DNA of 36,238 nucleotides from Planctomyces sp. SH-PL62 (GTDB lineage Bacteria; Planctomycetota; Planctomycetia; Planctomycetales; Planctomycetaceae), in NCBI GenBank assembly GCA_945893075.1, contig CAMDDX010000030.1, positions 1-36,238 on the forward strand, given 5' to 3'. The position numbers and the translations under genes are program-made. The notes under the pieces are model-generated. The model saw only the letters and a list, made by a program, of their open reading frames with translations. It made no database searches and was not told where the DNA came from. Positions 7,931-14,991 of the stretch are shown here, piece by piece. Position 1 is the stretch's first letter, and every line of letters begins with the position of its first letter.

Positions 7931-8716
7931 ATGACTGACACGCTGTTCTCGGTTGCCGGCAAAGTCACGCTCGTTTCTGGAGGCAGCCGCGGCATTGGCA
8001 AAGCGCTCGCCGCAGGATTCGCCGCTCGCGGGGCGAAGGTGGTCATCACCGGTCGCGAGTCCAGCACTCTCGCTGCGGCCGCTGCCGAGATTGGTTCCTC
8101 TTCCAATCCAGTTGTGCCCATCGTGTGCGACGCTGCGAAGAAGGAGGACATTGAGCGATGCGTCCACGAAGTGGCCGACAGGTTCGGTCGCATCGACGTG
8201 CTGTTGAACGTGGCCGGTGTCAACAAGCGCAAGCCGGCTGAGACCTACACCGCCGAAGAGTTTGACTTCATCATCGACATCAATTTACGCGGCGCGTTCT
8301 GGATGGCGGTCGAGGTTGGCAAAGTGATGCTCGCGCACAAGTCCGGTTCGCAGATTCACATCGACTCGTTGAATACGTTCTCGCCGCTGAAGAACGTGAC
8401 TCCGTATGCGATGACGAAATTCGGCATCTCGGCCATGTCGCGCGGCTTGGCGACCGAATGGGGGCCGCGTGGCGTGCGAGTCAACGCACTCGCACCCGGC
8501 TTTGTCCTCACCGACCTGACTCGCAAGTTGTGGTCCGATCCGACGATGCTCGCTTGGGGCCTCGCCAACACGCCGGTCGGCCGACTGGGCGAAGTGGACG
8601 ACATGGTCGGAGCCGCAGTCTTCCTCGCTTCGGAAGCCTCCGCGTTCATGACCGGACAAGTCGTCCGCGTCGATGGCGGCTTCTCGGCCGGGATGGCCTG
8701 GCCGATTCCGAGTTGA
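7931..8716 (+). CDS. Short-chain dehydrogenase/reductase (classical SDR)
   Basis: A 261-residue Rossmann-fold oxidoreductase. The cofactor motif SGGSRGIG is at residues 16-23, an NVAG variant of NNAG at about 93-96, the structural Asn at about 118, catalytic Ser146, and Tyr159-x-x-x-Lys163 (YAMTK). The C-terminal segment (TGQVVRVDGGFSAG) is typical of the family. An Arg at position 42 after the second strand (TGRESS) is consistent with NADP preference, as inference. Sequence style is close to gluconate 5-dehydrogenase-like SDRs, but the substrate cannot be assigned. The reading frame is open far upstream inside gltA; the ATG at 7931 is the family-consistent start. It is convergent with the TolC-type gene, 6 bp apart. 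Confidence 0.92.
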   Translation: MTDTLFSVAGKVTLVSGGSRGIGKALAAGFAARGAKVVITGRESSTLAAAAAEIGSSSNPVVPIVCDAAKKEDIERCVHEVADRFGRIDVLLNVAGVNKRKPAETYTAEEFDFIIDINLRGAFWMAVEVGKVMLAHKSGSQIHIDSLNTFSPLKNVTPYAMTKFGISAMSRGLATEWGPRGVRVNALAPGFVLTDLTRKLWSDPTMLAWGLANTPVGRLGEVDDMVGAAVFLASEASAFMTGQVVRVDGGFSAGMAWPIPS

Positions 8717-8722
8717 TGCCGA

Positions 8723-10828
8723 TTACTTGTCGCTCTTCTTCGAGTTTGGCTTGGCATCTTCGGCAGGCGGAACGGGGCGGGGCGGTAATTCGATGTCGGT
8801 TTCGTAGGGCACCGCCGGTTCCGGTGGCGTGTTGTTCGGAGCCGCAAACTCTTGGGCGGACCAACCAGGTTGAGCGACGAATTCTTCCGGTTGGGTGTTG
8901 AGGTTCGGATTGTCGATGGCGTGCGTGCGTGCCCAGGCGTGACGAATCGAGTCGCGATACGCCTCCGGGGTCCAATCGCTTTCGCTCAGCCAGACGCCGT
9001 CGTAGGGGAGCAACGTCCCCTTGTGGTAATGCAGTGCGACGATGGCTTTGTTGTATTCGACCAAGCTGGAGAAATACTGGGACTCAGCTTCGGCCTGGCT
9101 TTTCAAGGCTCGCAAGAGGATGTCGTAGGTCTGCGTGCCGGCTTCGACCTCGGCTCGGAAAAGCTGCACGCTTTGCTGTGCCGCTCGGTAGCGATTGAAG
9201 TTCGATTGAGCGGTCATGTACTGCACCGCGAGGTTTTGAAAGTCCTGAGCGACCTCGTGGCTGATGTCGATCTCTTGAGCCTCCAGTTGGTCGCGAGCCT
9301 TCGCGAGGCGCAGTTCGACGTTGCGAACTTGCGCATGAGCGGCTCGGAAGCCTAACGGCATGGAGAACTCGAAGCCCAAGTTCCAGCCGGTGAAGTTGCC
9401 GTTCGTCATCGCTCCGTAGACGCTGCTGAACTGGCTGGGCGAGTTGTAATGTCCCAGCAAGTCGTCGCCCAAACCGTTCACTTGATAGCCCGACACGAAA
9501 TCCAAACGGGGATTCGTCAGGCTCTCCGCCGCGCACAACTGCAACTCTAAACTTTTGATGTTCCACTTCTGGCGGCGCAGCTCAACACGTTGTGTCAGCG
9601 CTTCGGTGAGCGAGGTTTCCCAACTTGGTGAGAACGCGGCGGTGGTTGGTTCGTCGCTGGGACGCATCATGCGGCCATCGTTGACCGACAGACCGACGAT
9701 GCGTCGCAAGGCGATTTCCGCGGAGTAAACGCTGGCGAGCGCGTTCTCCGTGACGGCTCTGGTTTGAAAGTAAAAGTCGCGAGCTTGCGCTTCGTCGGAG
9801 GGTTTGAATCCCCGCTTGCCCCCGCCGACAAGGATGCGGTGAGCTTCTCGCCAAGACTGCAGCGCACTGTTCCGCGCGGTGACGGCCGTGTCGTATTGGC
9901 GATAGCTGAGATACAGCTCCCAATACAGATCCTCGACATCTTTCAGCATCAGGAGGACGCTCGCCTCGAAGTCCGCCAAAGTCAGGTCTTGATTGATGCG
10001 CGAGATCACGACACCCTGATTGACACCGCTCAGCCCGCCAAAGTTTTGCGCGACTGGTCCCGCGATGCGTGTGAATTCTGCACCGGCACCCGCCAAGAGA
10101 GGCTGGCGATACTCGGCCGTCGCTTTCCCGATGTAGGCCGACTGAAACATCTGACCGGTCGCCGTCTGGTTGGTCCCCAGATAGTCCATCTTGTGGCCGA
10201 GTGTCAGCGACCCACCGTAGGCGAATTGTTTCGACAATCCGGAATTAAACGCGCCGAACTCCTCGGTACGACCGGGACCGAAACCAACGCCCGCGGCGCT
10301 GTTTCGTGTCGGGTCATCACGGCCCCAGGTCATTGAGGACGTCAGTTGCGCATCGAAGGCCGCCAGCGCGCTCGCGATACCACGACCGCCGAAGAGCACG
10401 CCCGTCTCTTGAATCGCCGGATCGTATGCGGAGGGGACTCGATCACCGGCGGTCAGGATTGTGGACGGCGTACCTCGGCTGGTACGCGAACGAATGATGC
10501 TGTTGTTCTGGATCGCCAATTGAATCGCTTCGCTCAGCGGGATGTTCCAGAGGTCTTCCTTCTCGCGGTCCAGGACCGTGCGCGGGCGTTTGGCATAGGC
10601 CGCTTCGGGCGAGGTCTGTGTCTCAACCGCGGGATAGTCGATCGTCGTGGCAGCAGTCTTGTAGTAGCTCATTTCCTTGTCGCTGCCGAGATACTTCAAC
10701 TCCGGATCGCTGGCGCAGCCCAACAACCATGTTCCTAAGAAAAAGCTGATCGAGAGGCATTGCAGCCGTCGCCTCCCCGCTTCGCTGATCGAGCGGAGCC
10801 GCTTCGTCTTGGTTTTGGAGAATGACAT
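8723..10828 (-). CDS. TolC-family outer membrane efflux lipoprotein
   Basis: A 701-residue protein with an N-terminal signal sequence and a lipobox (LLGC, Cys38), followed by a proline/charged linker and two outer membrane efflux repeats (roughly residues 230-420 and 450-640) rich in Ala/Gln/Leu helices such as LTEALTQRVELRRQKWNIKS and VEAGTQTYDILLRALKSQAE. The C-terminal 60 residues are Pro/Glu-rich and likely disordered. The family forms trimeric outer-membrane channels for type I secretion or tripartite efflux. At about 700 residues it is longer than TolC (about 470), owing to the N-terminal extension and the tail. No RND pump, ABC transporter or membrane-fusion protein is adjacent. ATG 10828 has AAGGTGG upstream; a longer in-frame extension begins inside a repeat. 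Confidence 0.85.
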   Translation of the reverse strand: MSFSKTKTKRLRSISEAGRRRLQCLSISFFLGTWLLGCASDPELKYLGSDKEMSYYKTAATTIDYPAVETQTSPEAAYAKRPRTVLDREKEDLWNIPLSEAIQLAIQNNSIIRSRTSRGTPSTILTAGDRVPSAYDPAIQETGVLFGGRGIASALAAFDAQLTSSMTWGRDDPTRNSAAGVGFGPGRTEEFGAFNSGLSKQFAYGGSLTLGHKMDYLGTNQTATGQMFQSAYIGKATAEYRQPLLAGAGAEFTRIAGPVAQNFGGLSGVNQGVVISRINQDLTLADFEASVLLMLKDVEDLYWELYLSYRQYDTAVTARNSALQSWREAHRILVGGGKRGFKPSDEAQARDFYFQTRAVTENALASVYSAEIALRRIVGLSVNDGRMMRPSDEPTTAAFSPSWETSLTEALTQRVELRRQKWNIKSLELQLCAAESLTNPRLDFVSGYQVNGLGDDLLGHYNSPSQFSSVYGAMTNGNFTGWNLGFEFSMPLGFRAAHAQVRNVELRLAKARDQLEAQEIDISHEVAQDFQNLAVQYMTAQSNFNRYRAAQQSVQLFRAEVEAGTQTYDILLRALKSQAEAESQYFSSLVEYNKAIVALHYHKGTLLPYDGVWLSESDWTPEAYRDSIRHAWARTHAIDNPNLNTQPEEFVAQPGWSAQEFAAPNNTPPEPAVPYETDIELPPRPVPPAEDAKPNSKKSDK

Positions 10829-10946
10829 GCCGGCCACCTTGTTCGAGAACACTCTCGTGGGACGACACCGGCGCAGACCGGCGCAATGACCCTCACAAGT
10901 GGTATCGGCGACGCAATCGGCAAACTTTGGCCAGTTTGCCAGCCCG

Positions 10947-11041
10947 CCACCGACCTTGCGTCGGTGGTTCCCGCGCTTCTGCACGACTCGCATAGATCAG
11001 AAACGTCCTGAGAACGTCGTGCAAAAGCGAGGGAATCACCG
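10947..11041. repeat. Imperfect 26-bp inverted repeat with an adjoining hairpin; repeat copy A
   Basis: The arms at 10962-10987 and 11016-11041 match at 23 of 26 positions, with a 28-nt loop. The 41-bp segment 10947-10987 recurs at 27331-27371 with 5 mismatches (shared core CCGCGCTTCTGCA). That makes it one of the few palindromes here with a sequence relative elsewhere in the window. Confidence 0.75.
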
Positions 11042-11360
11042 GGGCAAGCACGGTGGCGTGGTCTCGCAGTGACAAGCATCAGCCGAATGGGTGGTTGCGG
11101 CGTAATCGGCAGAAACAGCGTGACGAACCGCTTGCCGTCAAAGTTTGCCAAGATCGTGAGTCGGCGGCTCATCGGCGGAATTTGCCGGAGTCGATACCTC
11201 TTGAGTGAGGCAGTGGCTGGGTCACGTCCGTTGGATGCGGAACGATTCGCACGGAACGTCGCGACCAAGACCTGTCCCGTCCGCCCGCCTCCACCAGCAT
11301 TGAGGTTTCACCATGTCGTTTGAGTCGGAGCCGACAGAACCGGGAGCCAGCGAAGCCCCG

Positions 11361-11390
11361 TTGAACCGTTTTTCCAATTTCCGGTATCAT
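11361..11390 (+). promoter_or_regulatory. Candidate sigma-70-type promoter for the FlgM-like gene
   Basis: TTGAAC (11361-11366) and TATCAT (11385-11390) are separated by 18 nt, about 120 bp before the FlgM-like start. The match is by eye only, in GC-rich DNA. Confidence 0.3.
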
Positions 11391-11500
11391 CCGGCCCATG
11401 CTCCCAACGGCGACGACGCCGAACGGACGAGCCCACCCGAAAAAGATGATGCTCGTTCCGCCCGTCGCCGCCGCCAAAACTCTTCACCAGCCACTCCGGC

Positions 11501-11507
11501 AAGGAGG
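11501..11507 (+). promoter_or_regulatory. Strong Shine-Dalgarno AAGGAGG
   Basis: AAGGAGG sits 6 nt before ATG 11514 and decides the start of the FlgM-like gene over the longer in-frame opening that begins at 11313. It is the best ribosome-binding site in the window. Confidence 0.8.
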
Positions 11508-11513
11508 AACGAC

Positions 11514-11816
11514 ATGGAAGTCCAAGGCCCTGGTTTTGTGTCGAACGCGACCCCCATCCAAGGAGCGCGACCGGCGACCGGCCCCACCGCCGCCGCGAGC
11601 AAGCCGCCGCTGGAAGTGCCGCAAGACGAAGTCGAACTCTCCGCCGCCGGCCAGTTGATGGGCAAGCTCACCGAAGGAGCCGATGCTTCGCAACGCGCCG
11701 AACGACTGGCCCGCATCAAGGGCGAGATCGACGCTGGCACCTACGACACCGACGCCAAGCTCGAAGCTGCGCTCATGAAAATGTTTCAGAGCAACGGCAT
11801 CGACTTGGAAGCCTAA
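11514..11816 (+). CDS. FlgM-like anti-sigma-28 factor (orphan)
   Basis: A 100-residue protein. Residues about 59-92 (SQRAERLARIKGEIDAGTYD and the following DTDAKLEAALMKM) match the C-terminal FlgM signature, in which a helix is followed by a G-x-Y-x-x-D turn and a second helix that binds the flagellar sigma factor. The N-terminal half is Pro/Ala-rich and probably disordered, with DEVELSAAGQLM resembling the D-x-V-x-L-S-x-x-A element in planctomycete FlgM annotations. FlgM holds sigma-28 inactive until the hook is built and is then exported. No flagellar gene is nearby, so this is an orphan. The assignment rests on a short motif and length; another small regulator remains possible. Confidence 0.65.
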   Translation: MEVQGPGFVSNATPIQGARPATGPTAAASKPPLEVPQDEVELSAAGQLMGKLTEGADASQRAERLARIKGEIDAGTYDTDAKLEAALMKMFQSNGIDLEA

Positions 11817-11859
11817 GTCGTAATCGACACACTCCGAGCGTTTGAGAAAAAGACTCTCA

Positions 11860-11937
11860 GGCGAGCGGGGTGGCGTTAGCCCCCCGGTGGTCACGATGGC
11901 CGCTGAAGACCGGGGGGCTGACGCCACCCCGCTCGCC
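11860..11937. repeat. 29-bp inverted repeat (one G-T pair), 20-nt loop
   Basis: The arms at 11860-11888 and 11909-11937 match except for one G-T pair; the core is CGGGGTGGCGTTAGCCCCC. It occupies the 151-bp gap between the FlgM-like gene and the Fur-family gene and ends 19 nt before the Fur Shine-Dalgarno. It could terminate the first transcript or sit in the fur leader. Confidence 0.88.
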
Positions 11938-11956
11938 ATTTTTTGTGCGACCACTC

Positions 11957-11962
11957 TGAGGT
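11957..11962 (+). promoter_or_regulatory. Shine-Dalgarno supporting a GTG start for the Fur-family gene
   Basis: TGAGGT lies 5 nt before GTG 11968. It supports the family-length start and argues against an upstream TTG at 11842, whose product would read through the palindrome. Confidence 0.6.
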
Positions 11963-11967
11963 GTGTT

Positions 11968-12444
11968 GTGGGTGAACTGACTCCTATCGAAAAGTTTCGC
12001 GAGTTCTTGCTGACGAAGGGCGAGCGATTGACTCGCGAGCGTTCGATCATCGTTGAAGAGGTCTTCGCTAAACACGAACATTTCGACGCGGAAGACCTGA
12101 TCGCGCGAGTGGCACGCGACAAGACCGGGCGGCGCGTCAGCCGAGCGACCGTGTATCGTGCGCTCAAACTGCTGGAAGACGCCGGTCTGCTGCGCAAAGT
12201 CGCGCGGCCCAACGGCAGCGAAGTCTACGAGCATGACTACGGCTACCCTCAGCATGACCACCTGATCTGCGCCAAGTGCGGCGCGTTGATCGAGTTCACC
12301 AACGAGGCGATCTCCGCGATTGTGGACAAAATCTGCAATGAGCACGGCTTTAACAAGAGCGGACATCGGTTGGAGGTCTACGGCATCTGTGCCAAGTGCA
12401 ACGCTCCGCCGAATCGCCGGCATCGCAAGTTAGATTTGGTGTGA
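11968..12444 (+). CDS. Fur-family metal-responsive repressor
   Basis: A 158-residue regulator. The winged-helix part carries LTRERSIIVEEVFAKHEHFD and VSRATVYRALKLLEDAGLLR, the recognition helix region. The dimerisation part carries HDHLICAKCG and a second CAKC, giving two structural zinc pairs (Cys101/104 and Cys141/144). Candidate sensory-site ligands are His38, Glu86, His96, His98 and Glu109. Fur proteins bind a Fur box when loaded with Fe(II); Zur, PerR and Mur are close relatives, so the metal is not certain. The start is GTG 11968 with TGAGGT. No obvious iron gene is adjacent, and a clear AT-rich Fur box was not found upstream. Confidence 0.9.
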   Translation: MGELTPIEKFREFLLTKGERLTRERSIIVEEVFAKHEHFDAEDLIARVARDKTGRRVSRATVYRALKLLEDAGLLRKVARPNGSEVYEHDYGYPQHDHLICAKCGALIEFTNEAISAIVDKICNEHGFNKSGHRLEVYGICAKCNAPPNRRHRKLDLV

Positions 12445-12450
12445 GTTGTC

Positions 12451-12505
12451 CGGCCGAATGCCGTGAGCCGATCGCCGACCCGCCGCGGCGGGTGATACCG
12501 TTTTT
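12451..12505. repeat. Solitary half-copy of a CGGCCGA...GATACCG repeat
   Basis: This 55-bp stretch, just after the Fur-family stop, matches the arms of the palindrome at 17931-18034: CGGCCGA, GCCGTGAGCCGA, CGCCGA and GATACCGTTTTT appear in the same order. Inside it is a perfect 14-bp palindrome CCCGCCGCGGCGGG. It lies directly before the next gene start (12525) and has no inverted partner. Confidence 0.7.
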
Positions 12506-12524
12506 ACAAACCCAACTGACGATC

Positions 12525-13772
12525 ATGTCGCGTCTCGAACATTCCGAACCGACCGCCGCGCCGGAGACCGTCCGCCGCGCCGTGCAGCGTGACTACGAAC
12601 GCTTCGCCGTCTCTGGTCCGCCGATCCCTCTCGAACAATATCTGCTCGATGAATACGACCTCGACATGACTGCCAACTACGGCGGGTTCACGCTCAAGAA
12701 TCCGTGGGGCAAGGCGTCGGGTCAGTTATCGATGACGGCACGGCAAGTGGAAGAGGACGTCGCCGCCGGTCTGGGGTTTGTCGTTCTGAAGACCGTCATC
12801 GCGCAGGATGAACACGGCGAGCAGTCGATGGCGGCGTGGGCGATCCCCGAAGCGCGCATGGTGGCCGAGCCAATTATCGGGCAGTCGGGCGAACACGGCT
12901 GGACGATCACCTGGAAGGGCCGCGGTTGGTGGCAGTCGTTCGAGGCGTACTTGCAGTTGATCCGCGACGCGCGACGAGTCGCCGACGGCACTGGCACGCT
13001 GATCGTTCCGTCGTGCAAATATCACCTGCCATCTCCAAGCGAACCCGACTGGCGGCGCGGCGAATACGACTTCACCACACGGCGATTGCTGGAGGCTTGG
13101 CAGCCGGGCGAGACTCCGATGCCGCTCGAAAAGGATTTCAGTCCGACGCTCGCTGGAAGCGATCGGTCGGCCGTGCAAGCGAAGATCCTCGAATGGTTGC
13201 GCGTCGTCCCCAAGCTGATGCGCGAATCTGCTCAGACCAGCGGCGTCGGTGAAGTGTGCGTCGGGTTGAAGATGTTCAATGCGCTGTTCGACGACAGCTT
13301 TCAGATTGAGATGCTGGAGACGATTCACAGCGCTGGAACCGATCGGCCGGACTTCTTCGTCTATGCCAATCGGCTGTTCGACCCGCAGCGTGAGTTCGAC
13401 GGTCAGCGCGGAGTTGCGTTCGGCGGGCCGGACCTCAGTGACCGTAATCTGCGAGTGCTCGATCAGTGGCAGACGCATTCGGCCGGTGCATCCGCGCTGC
13501 CGTGGTCGGCGACCGGCAACATCACGACGGGTCGCATGGCGGTCGAATATCTCTGCCGCGGTGCGACGAGCTTTCAACTGCACACGTTCTTTCAACTCCC
13601 TGCTGACCAGTACGCGATGAAGGTCGGCAACCGGACTCAACGTGCTCTGCATGAGCTGCACTTTCATCCGCAAACCGGTCTCGTCGTCTGGCTGCATCAC
13701 CTAGCCAACCAGTTGGGACAATCGGGCCGACCAATTCGATTGCTGGACGTCTCAAGTCACCCGAAGCGTTAG
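12525..13772 (+). CDS. Dihydroorotate dehydrogenase-like FMN TIM-barrel protein
   Basis: A 415-residue protein with DHODH-superfamily landmarks: FTLKNPWGKASGQL (about 55), GLGFVVLKTVI (about 82, the Lys near FMN), SCKYHLPSPSEPD, VGLKMFN, FFVYANRLFDP, FGGPDLSDRNL, and SATGNITTGRMAVEYLCRGA with SFQLHTFFQ near the C-terminus, which correspond to the phosphate-binding end of the barrel. It is longer and more divergent than PyrD, and the Ser/Cys base region is not clear. It may be a DHODH paralog with a different substrate, as for dihydropyrimidine dehydrogenase-type proteins. The ATG at 12525 gives a family-like N-terminus but lacks a clear Shine-Dalgarno. Its last codons (HPKR and the TAG stop) lie inside a palindrome arm. 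Confidence 0.7.
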   Translation: MSRLEHSEPTAAPETVRRAVQRDYERFAVSGPPIPLEQYLLDEYDLDMTANYGGFTLKNPWGKASGQLSMTARQVEEDVAAGLGFVVLKTVIAQDEHGEQSMAAWAIPEARMVAEPIIGQSGEHGWTITWKGRGWWQSFEAYLQLIRDARRVADGTGTLIVPSCKYHLPSPSEPDWRRGEYDFTTRRLLEAWQPGETPMPLEKDFSPTLAGSDRSAVQAKILEWLRVVPKLMRESAQTSGVGEVCVGLKMFNALFDDSFQIEMLETIHSAGTDRPDFFVYANRLFDPQREFDGQRGVAFGGPDLSDRNLRVLDQWQTHSAGASALPWSATGNITTGRMAVEYLCRGATSFQLHTFFQLPADQYAMKVGNRTQRALHELHFHPQTGLVVWLHHLANQLGQSGRPIRLLDVSSHPKR

Positions 13773-13850
13773 CGAGGGCGGTCGCTTCACCAGGCTGCGA
13801 TCTCGGAATCATCGTCGTGTGAAGCGTTCGCCCTCGCTGGCGCGTCGGGT
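13759..13850. repeat. 32-bp inverted repeat overlapping the end of the DHODH-like gene
   Basis: The arms at 13759-13790 and 13819-13850 match at 27 of 32 positions, with a 28-nt loop. The left arm (CCCGAAGCGTTAGCGAGGG) contains the stop codon of the DHODH-like gene. The right arm's outer part (13830-13854) resembles 22487-22511 with 3 mismatches in 25, and AGTCACCCGAAGCGTTAG recurs at 22830-22847 with one change. This is a repeat family, not a unique palindrome. Confidence 0.85.
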
Positions 13851-13911
13851 TAGTTGTCGGCGCGCGATCCTCGCGATAGCTTGCTGCCGAGTTTTTCGAT
13901 CCACGGCAATT

Positions 13912-13917
13912 GAGGAG
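13912..13917 (+). promoter_or_regulatory. Shine-Dalgarno of the SMP-30-like gene
   Basis: GAGGAG lies 6 nt before ATG 13924. It selects this start over a longer opening from 13819 whose first residues (KRSPSLARR) are encoded by the repeat. Confidence 0.6.
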
Positions 13918-13923
13918 ACAACC

Positions 13924-14991
13924 ATGAGTCGTTGGCTATGTGCGGTCTGGGTGGCGAGCGTCTGTGGAATTAACTTCGATCGTGCGAACGCGGCCGATCT
14001 GCCCAAGCCGACGGGTGACGCGATCGTCTCGCCGGATGCGACGGTGGAATTGCTCTTCACGCGCACGGCCAAGATCGAAGGTGGTCTGACGGAGGGGCCG
14101 GCAGTCGCTCCGGATGGATCGATTTATTTCTCGGATATCCCGATGGGCAGCGACAAAGGCATGATCTTGCGGTTCGATCCGAAGACCAAGACGACGACGG
14201 TGTTCGCCGAGGACAGCAGCAAATCGAACGGATTGATCTGCGATGCCGAAGGGCGATTGCTCGCGGCAGAGGGATCCGACTTTGGTGGCCGTGGTGTGTC
14301 GCGCTGGGATTTGAAGACCGGCAAGAGGACCGTGCTGGTCGATCGCTTCCAAGGGAAAAAGTTCAATGCGCCGAATGACATCTGCGTTGATCGGATGGGC
14401 CGGATTTATTTCACCGATCCAAAGTACGTCGGGGCCGAACCGCGCGAGTTGGAGCATCGGTCCGTCTATCGCATCGAAAGCGACAACTCGGTGATCGAAA
14501 TCACCCACGAGGTCGGTAAGCCAAATGGGATCGCGCTCAGCCCGGACGGCAAGACGATGTATCTCGCCGATCATGACAACGGCACGGATCGCATCGGCTC
14601 GGACGAGAAGGCAAAGCCCGGCGCGATGAAGATCTATGCCTTCCCGCTGGGTGCTGACGGCAAGGTCAGCGGGCCGCGCAAGACGATACTCGACTTCGGC
14701 GATCAAGCTGGCTGCGACGGGATGATCGTCGATGAGAAGGGGAACATCTATTTGACCTCGCGCGGACTGAAGCGACCGGGCGTGTTGGTCATCGACCCGA
14801 CCGGCAAAGAGGTCGCGTTCATTCCGACGGGCGTGCCGAATCAATCCGCCGACGGTGCCGTCGGGATGCCGAGCAACGTTGAATTCGGCATCGGGGACGA
14901 AGCGAACGTCTTATACGTGACGGTCGATAAGAGCTTGTTTCGCGTGGCGTTGAAGGTCAAAGGCTTCCACGTGCAGTTCGCGAAGAAATGA
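13924..14991 (+). CDS. Exported SMP-30/gluconolactonase/LRE-like protein
   Basis: A 355-residue six-bladed beta-propeller protein with an N-terminal signal peptide (MSRWLCAVWVASVCGINF, cleavage likely after ANA near residue 23). Metal-ligand candidates of the SMP-30 family are present: Glu57 in LTEGPAVAPDG, Asn151 in NAPNDICVD, Asn201 in KPNGIALSPDG and Asp265 in GCDGMIVDEKGN. The family hydrolyses sugar lactones with a divalent metal; in planctomycetes many are exported and may act on extracellular sugars, which is inference. The stop overlaps the ATG of the ComF-type gene by 4 nt (ATGA), so the two are co-transcribed and possibly coupled in translation, although their functions look unrelated. 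Confidence 0.88.
   Translation: MSRWLCAVWVASVCGINFDRANAADLPKPTGDAIVSPDATVELLFTRTAKIEGGLTEGPAVAPDGSIYFSDIPMGSDKGMILRFDPKTKTTTVFAEDSSKSNGLICDAEGRLLAAEGSDFGGRGVSRWDLKTGKRTVLVDRFQGKKFNAPNDICVDRMGRIYFTDPKYVGAEPRELEHRSVYRIESDNSVIEITHEVGKPNGIALSPDGKTMYLADHDNGTDRIGSDEKAKPGAMKIYAFPLGADGKVSGPRKTILDFGDQAGCDGMIVDEKGNIYLTSRGLKRPGVLVIDPTGKEVAFIPTGVPNQSADGAVGMPSNVEFGIGDEANVLYVTVDKSLFRVALKVKGFHVQFAKK

Larger units (their letters stand above)
10829..11513. other. 685-bp divergent non-coding region
   Basis: No convincing gene is present. The region holds a hairpin GGCAAACT/AGTTTGCC (10919-10926 with 10933-10940), a second hairpin CCACCGAC/GTCGGTGG (10947-10954 with 10960-10967), an imperfect long inverted repeat (10962-11041), and a candidate sigma-70-like promoter near 11361-11390. 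Several short open frames here lack family-like sequence and Shine-Dalgarno signals. Promoters for the efflux lipoprotein and the FlgM-like gene should both lie here. Confidence 0.6.

Noticed and set aside
6574-8232. A 552-codon open frame on the minus strand across gltA and the SDR gene
   Set aside because: It lies wholly opposite two well-supported genes, has an Arg/Val/Asp-rich composition typical of antisense frames in GC-rich DNA, and shows no domain.
10829-11513. Small genes in the non-coding region between the efflux lipoprotein and the FlgM-like gene
   Set aside because: Several open frames of 60-180 codons overlap each other on both strands, lack ribosome-binding sites and run through repeat sequence.
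11842-11967. An N-terminal extension of the Fur-family protein from TTG 11842
   Set aside because: The extension is translated palindrome sequence, absent from Fur proteins; GTG 11968 has a Shine-Dalgarno and family length.
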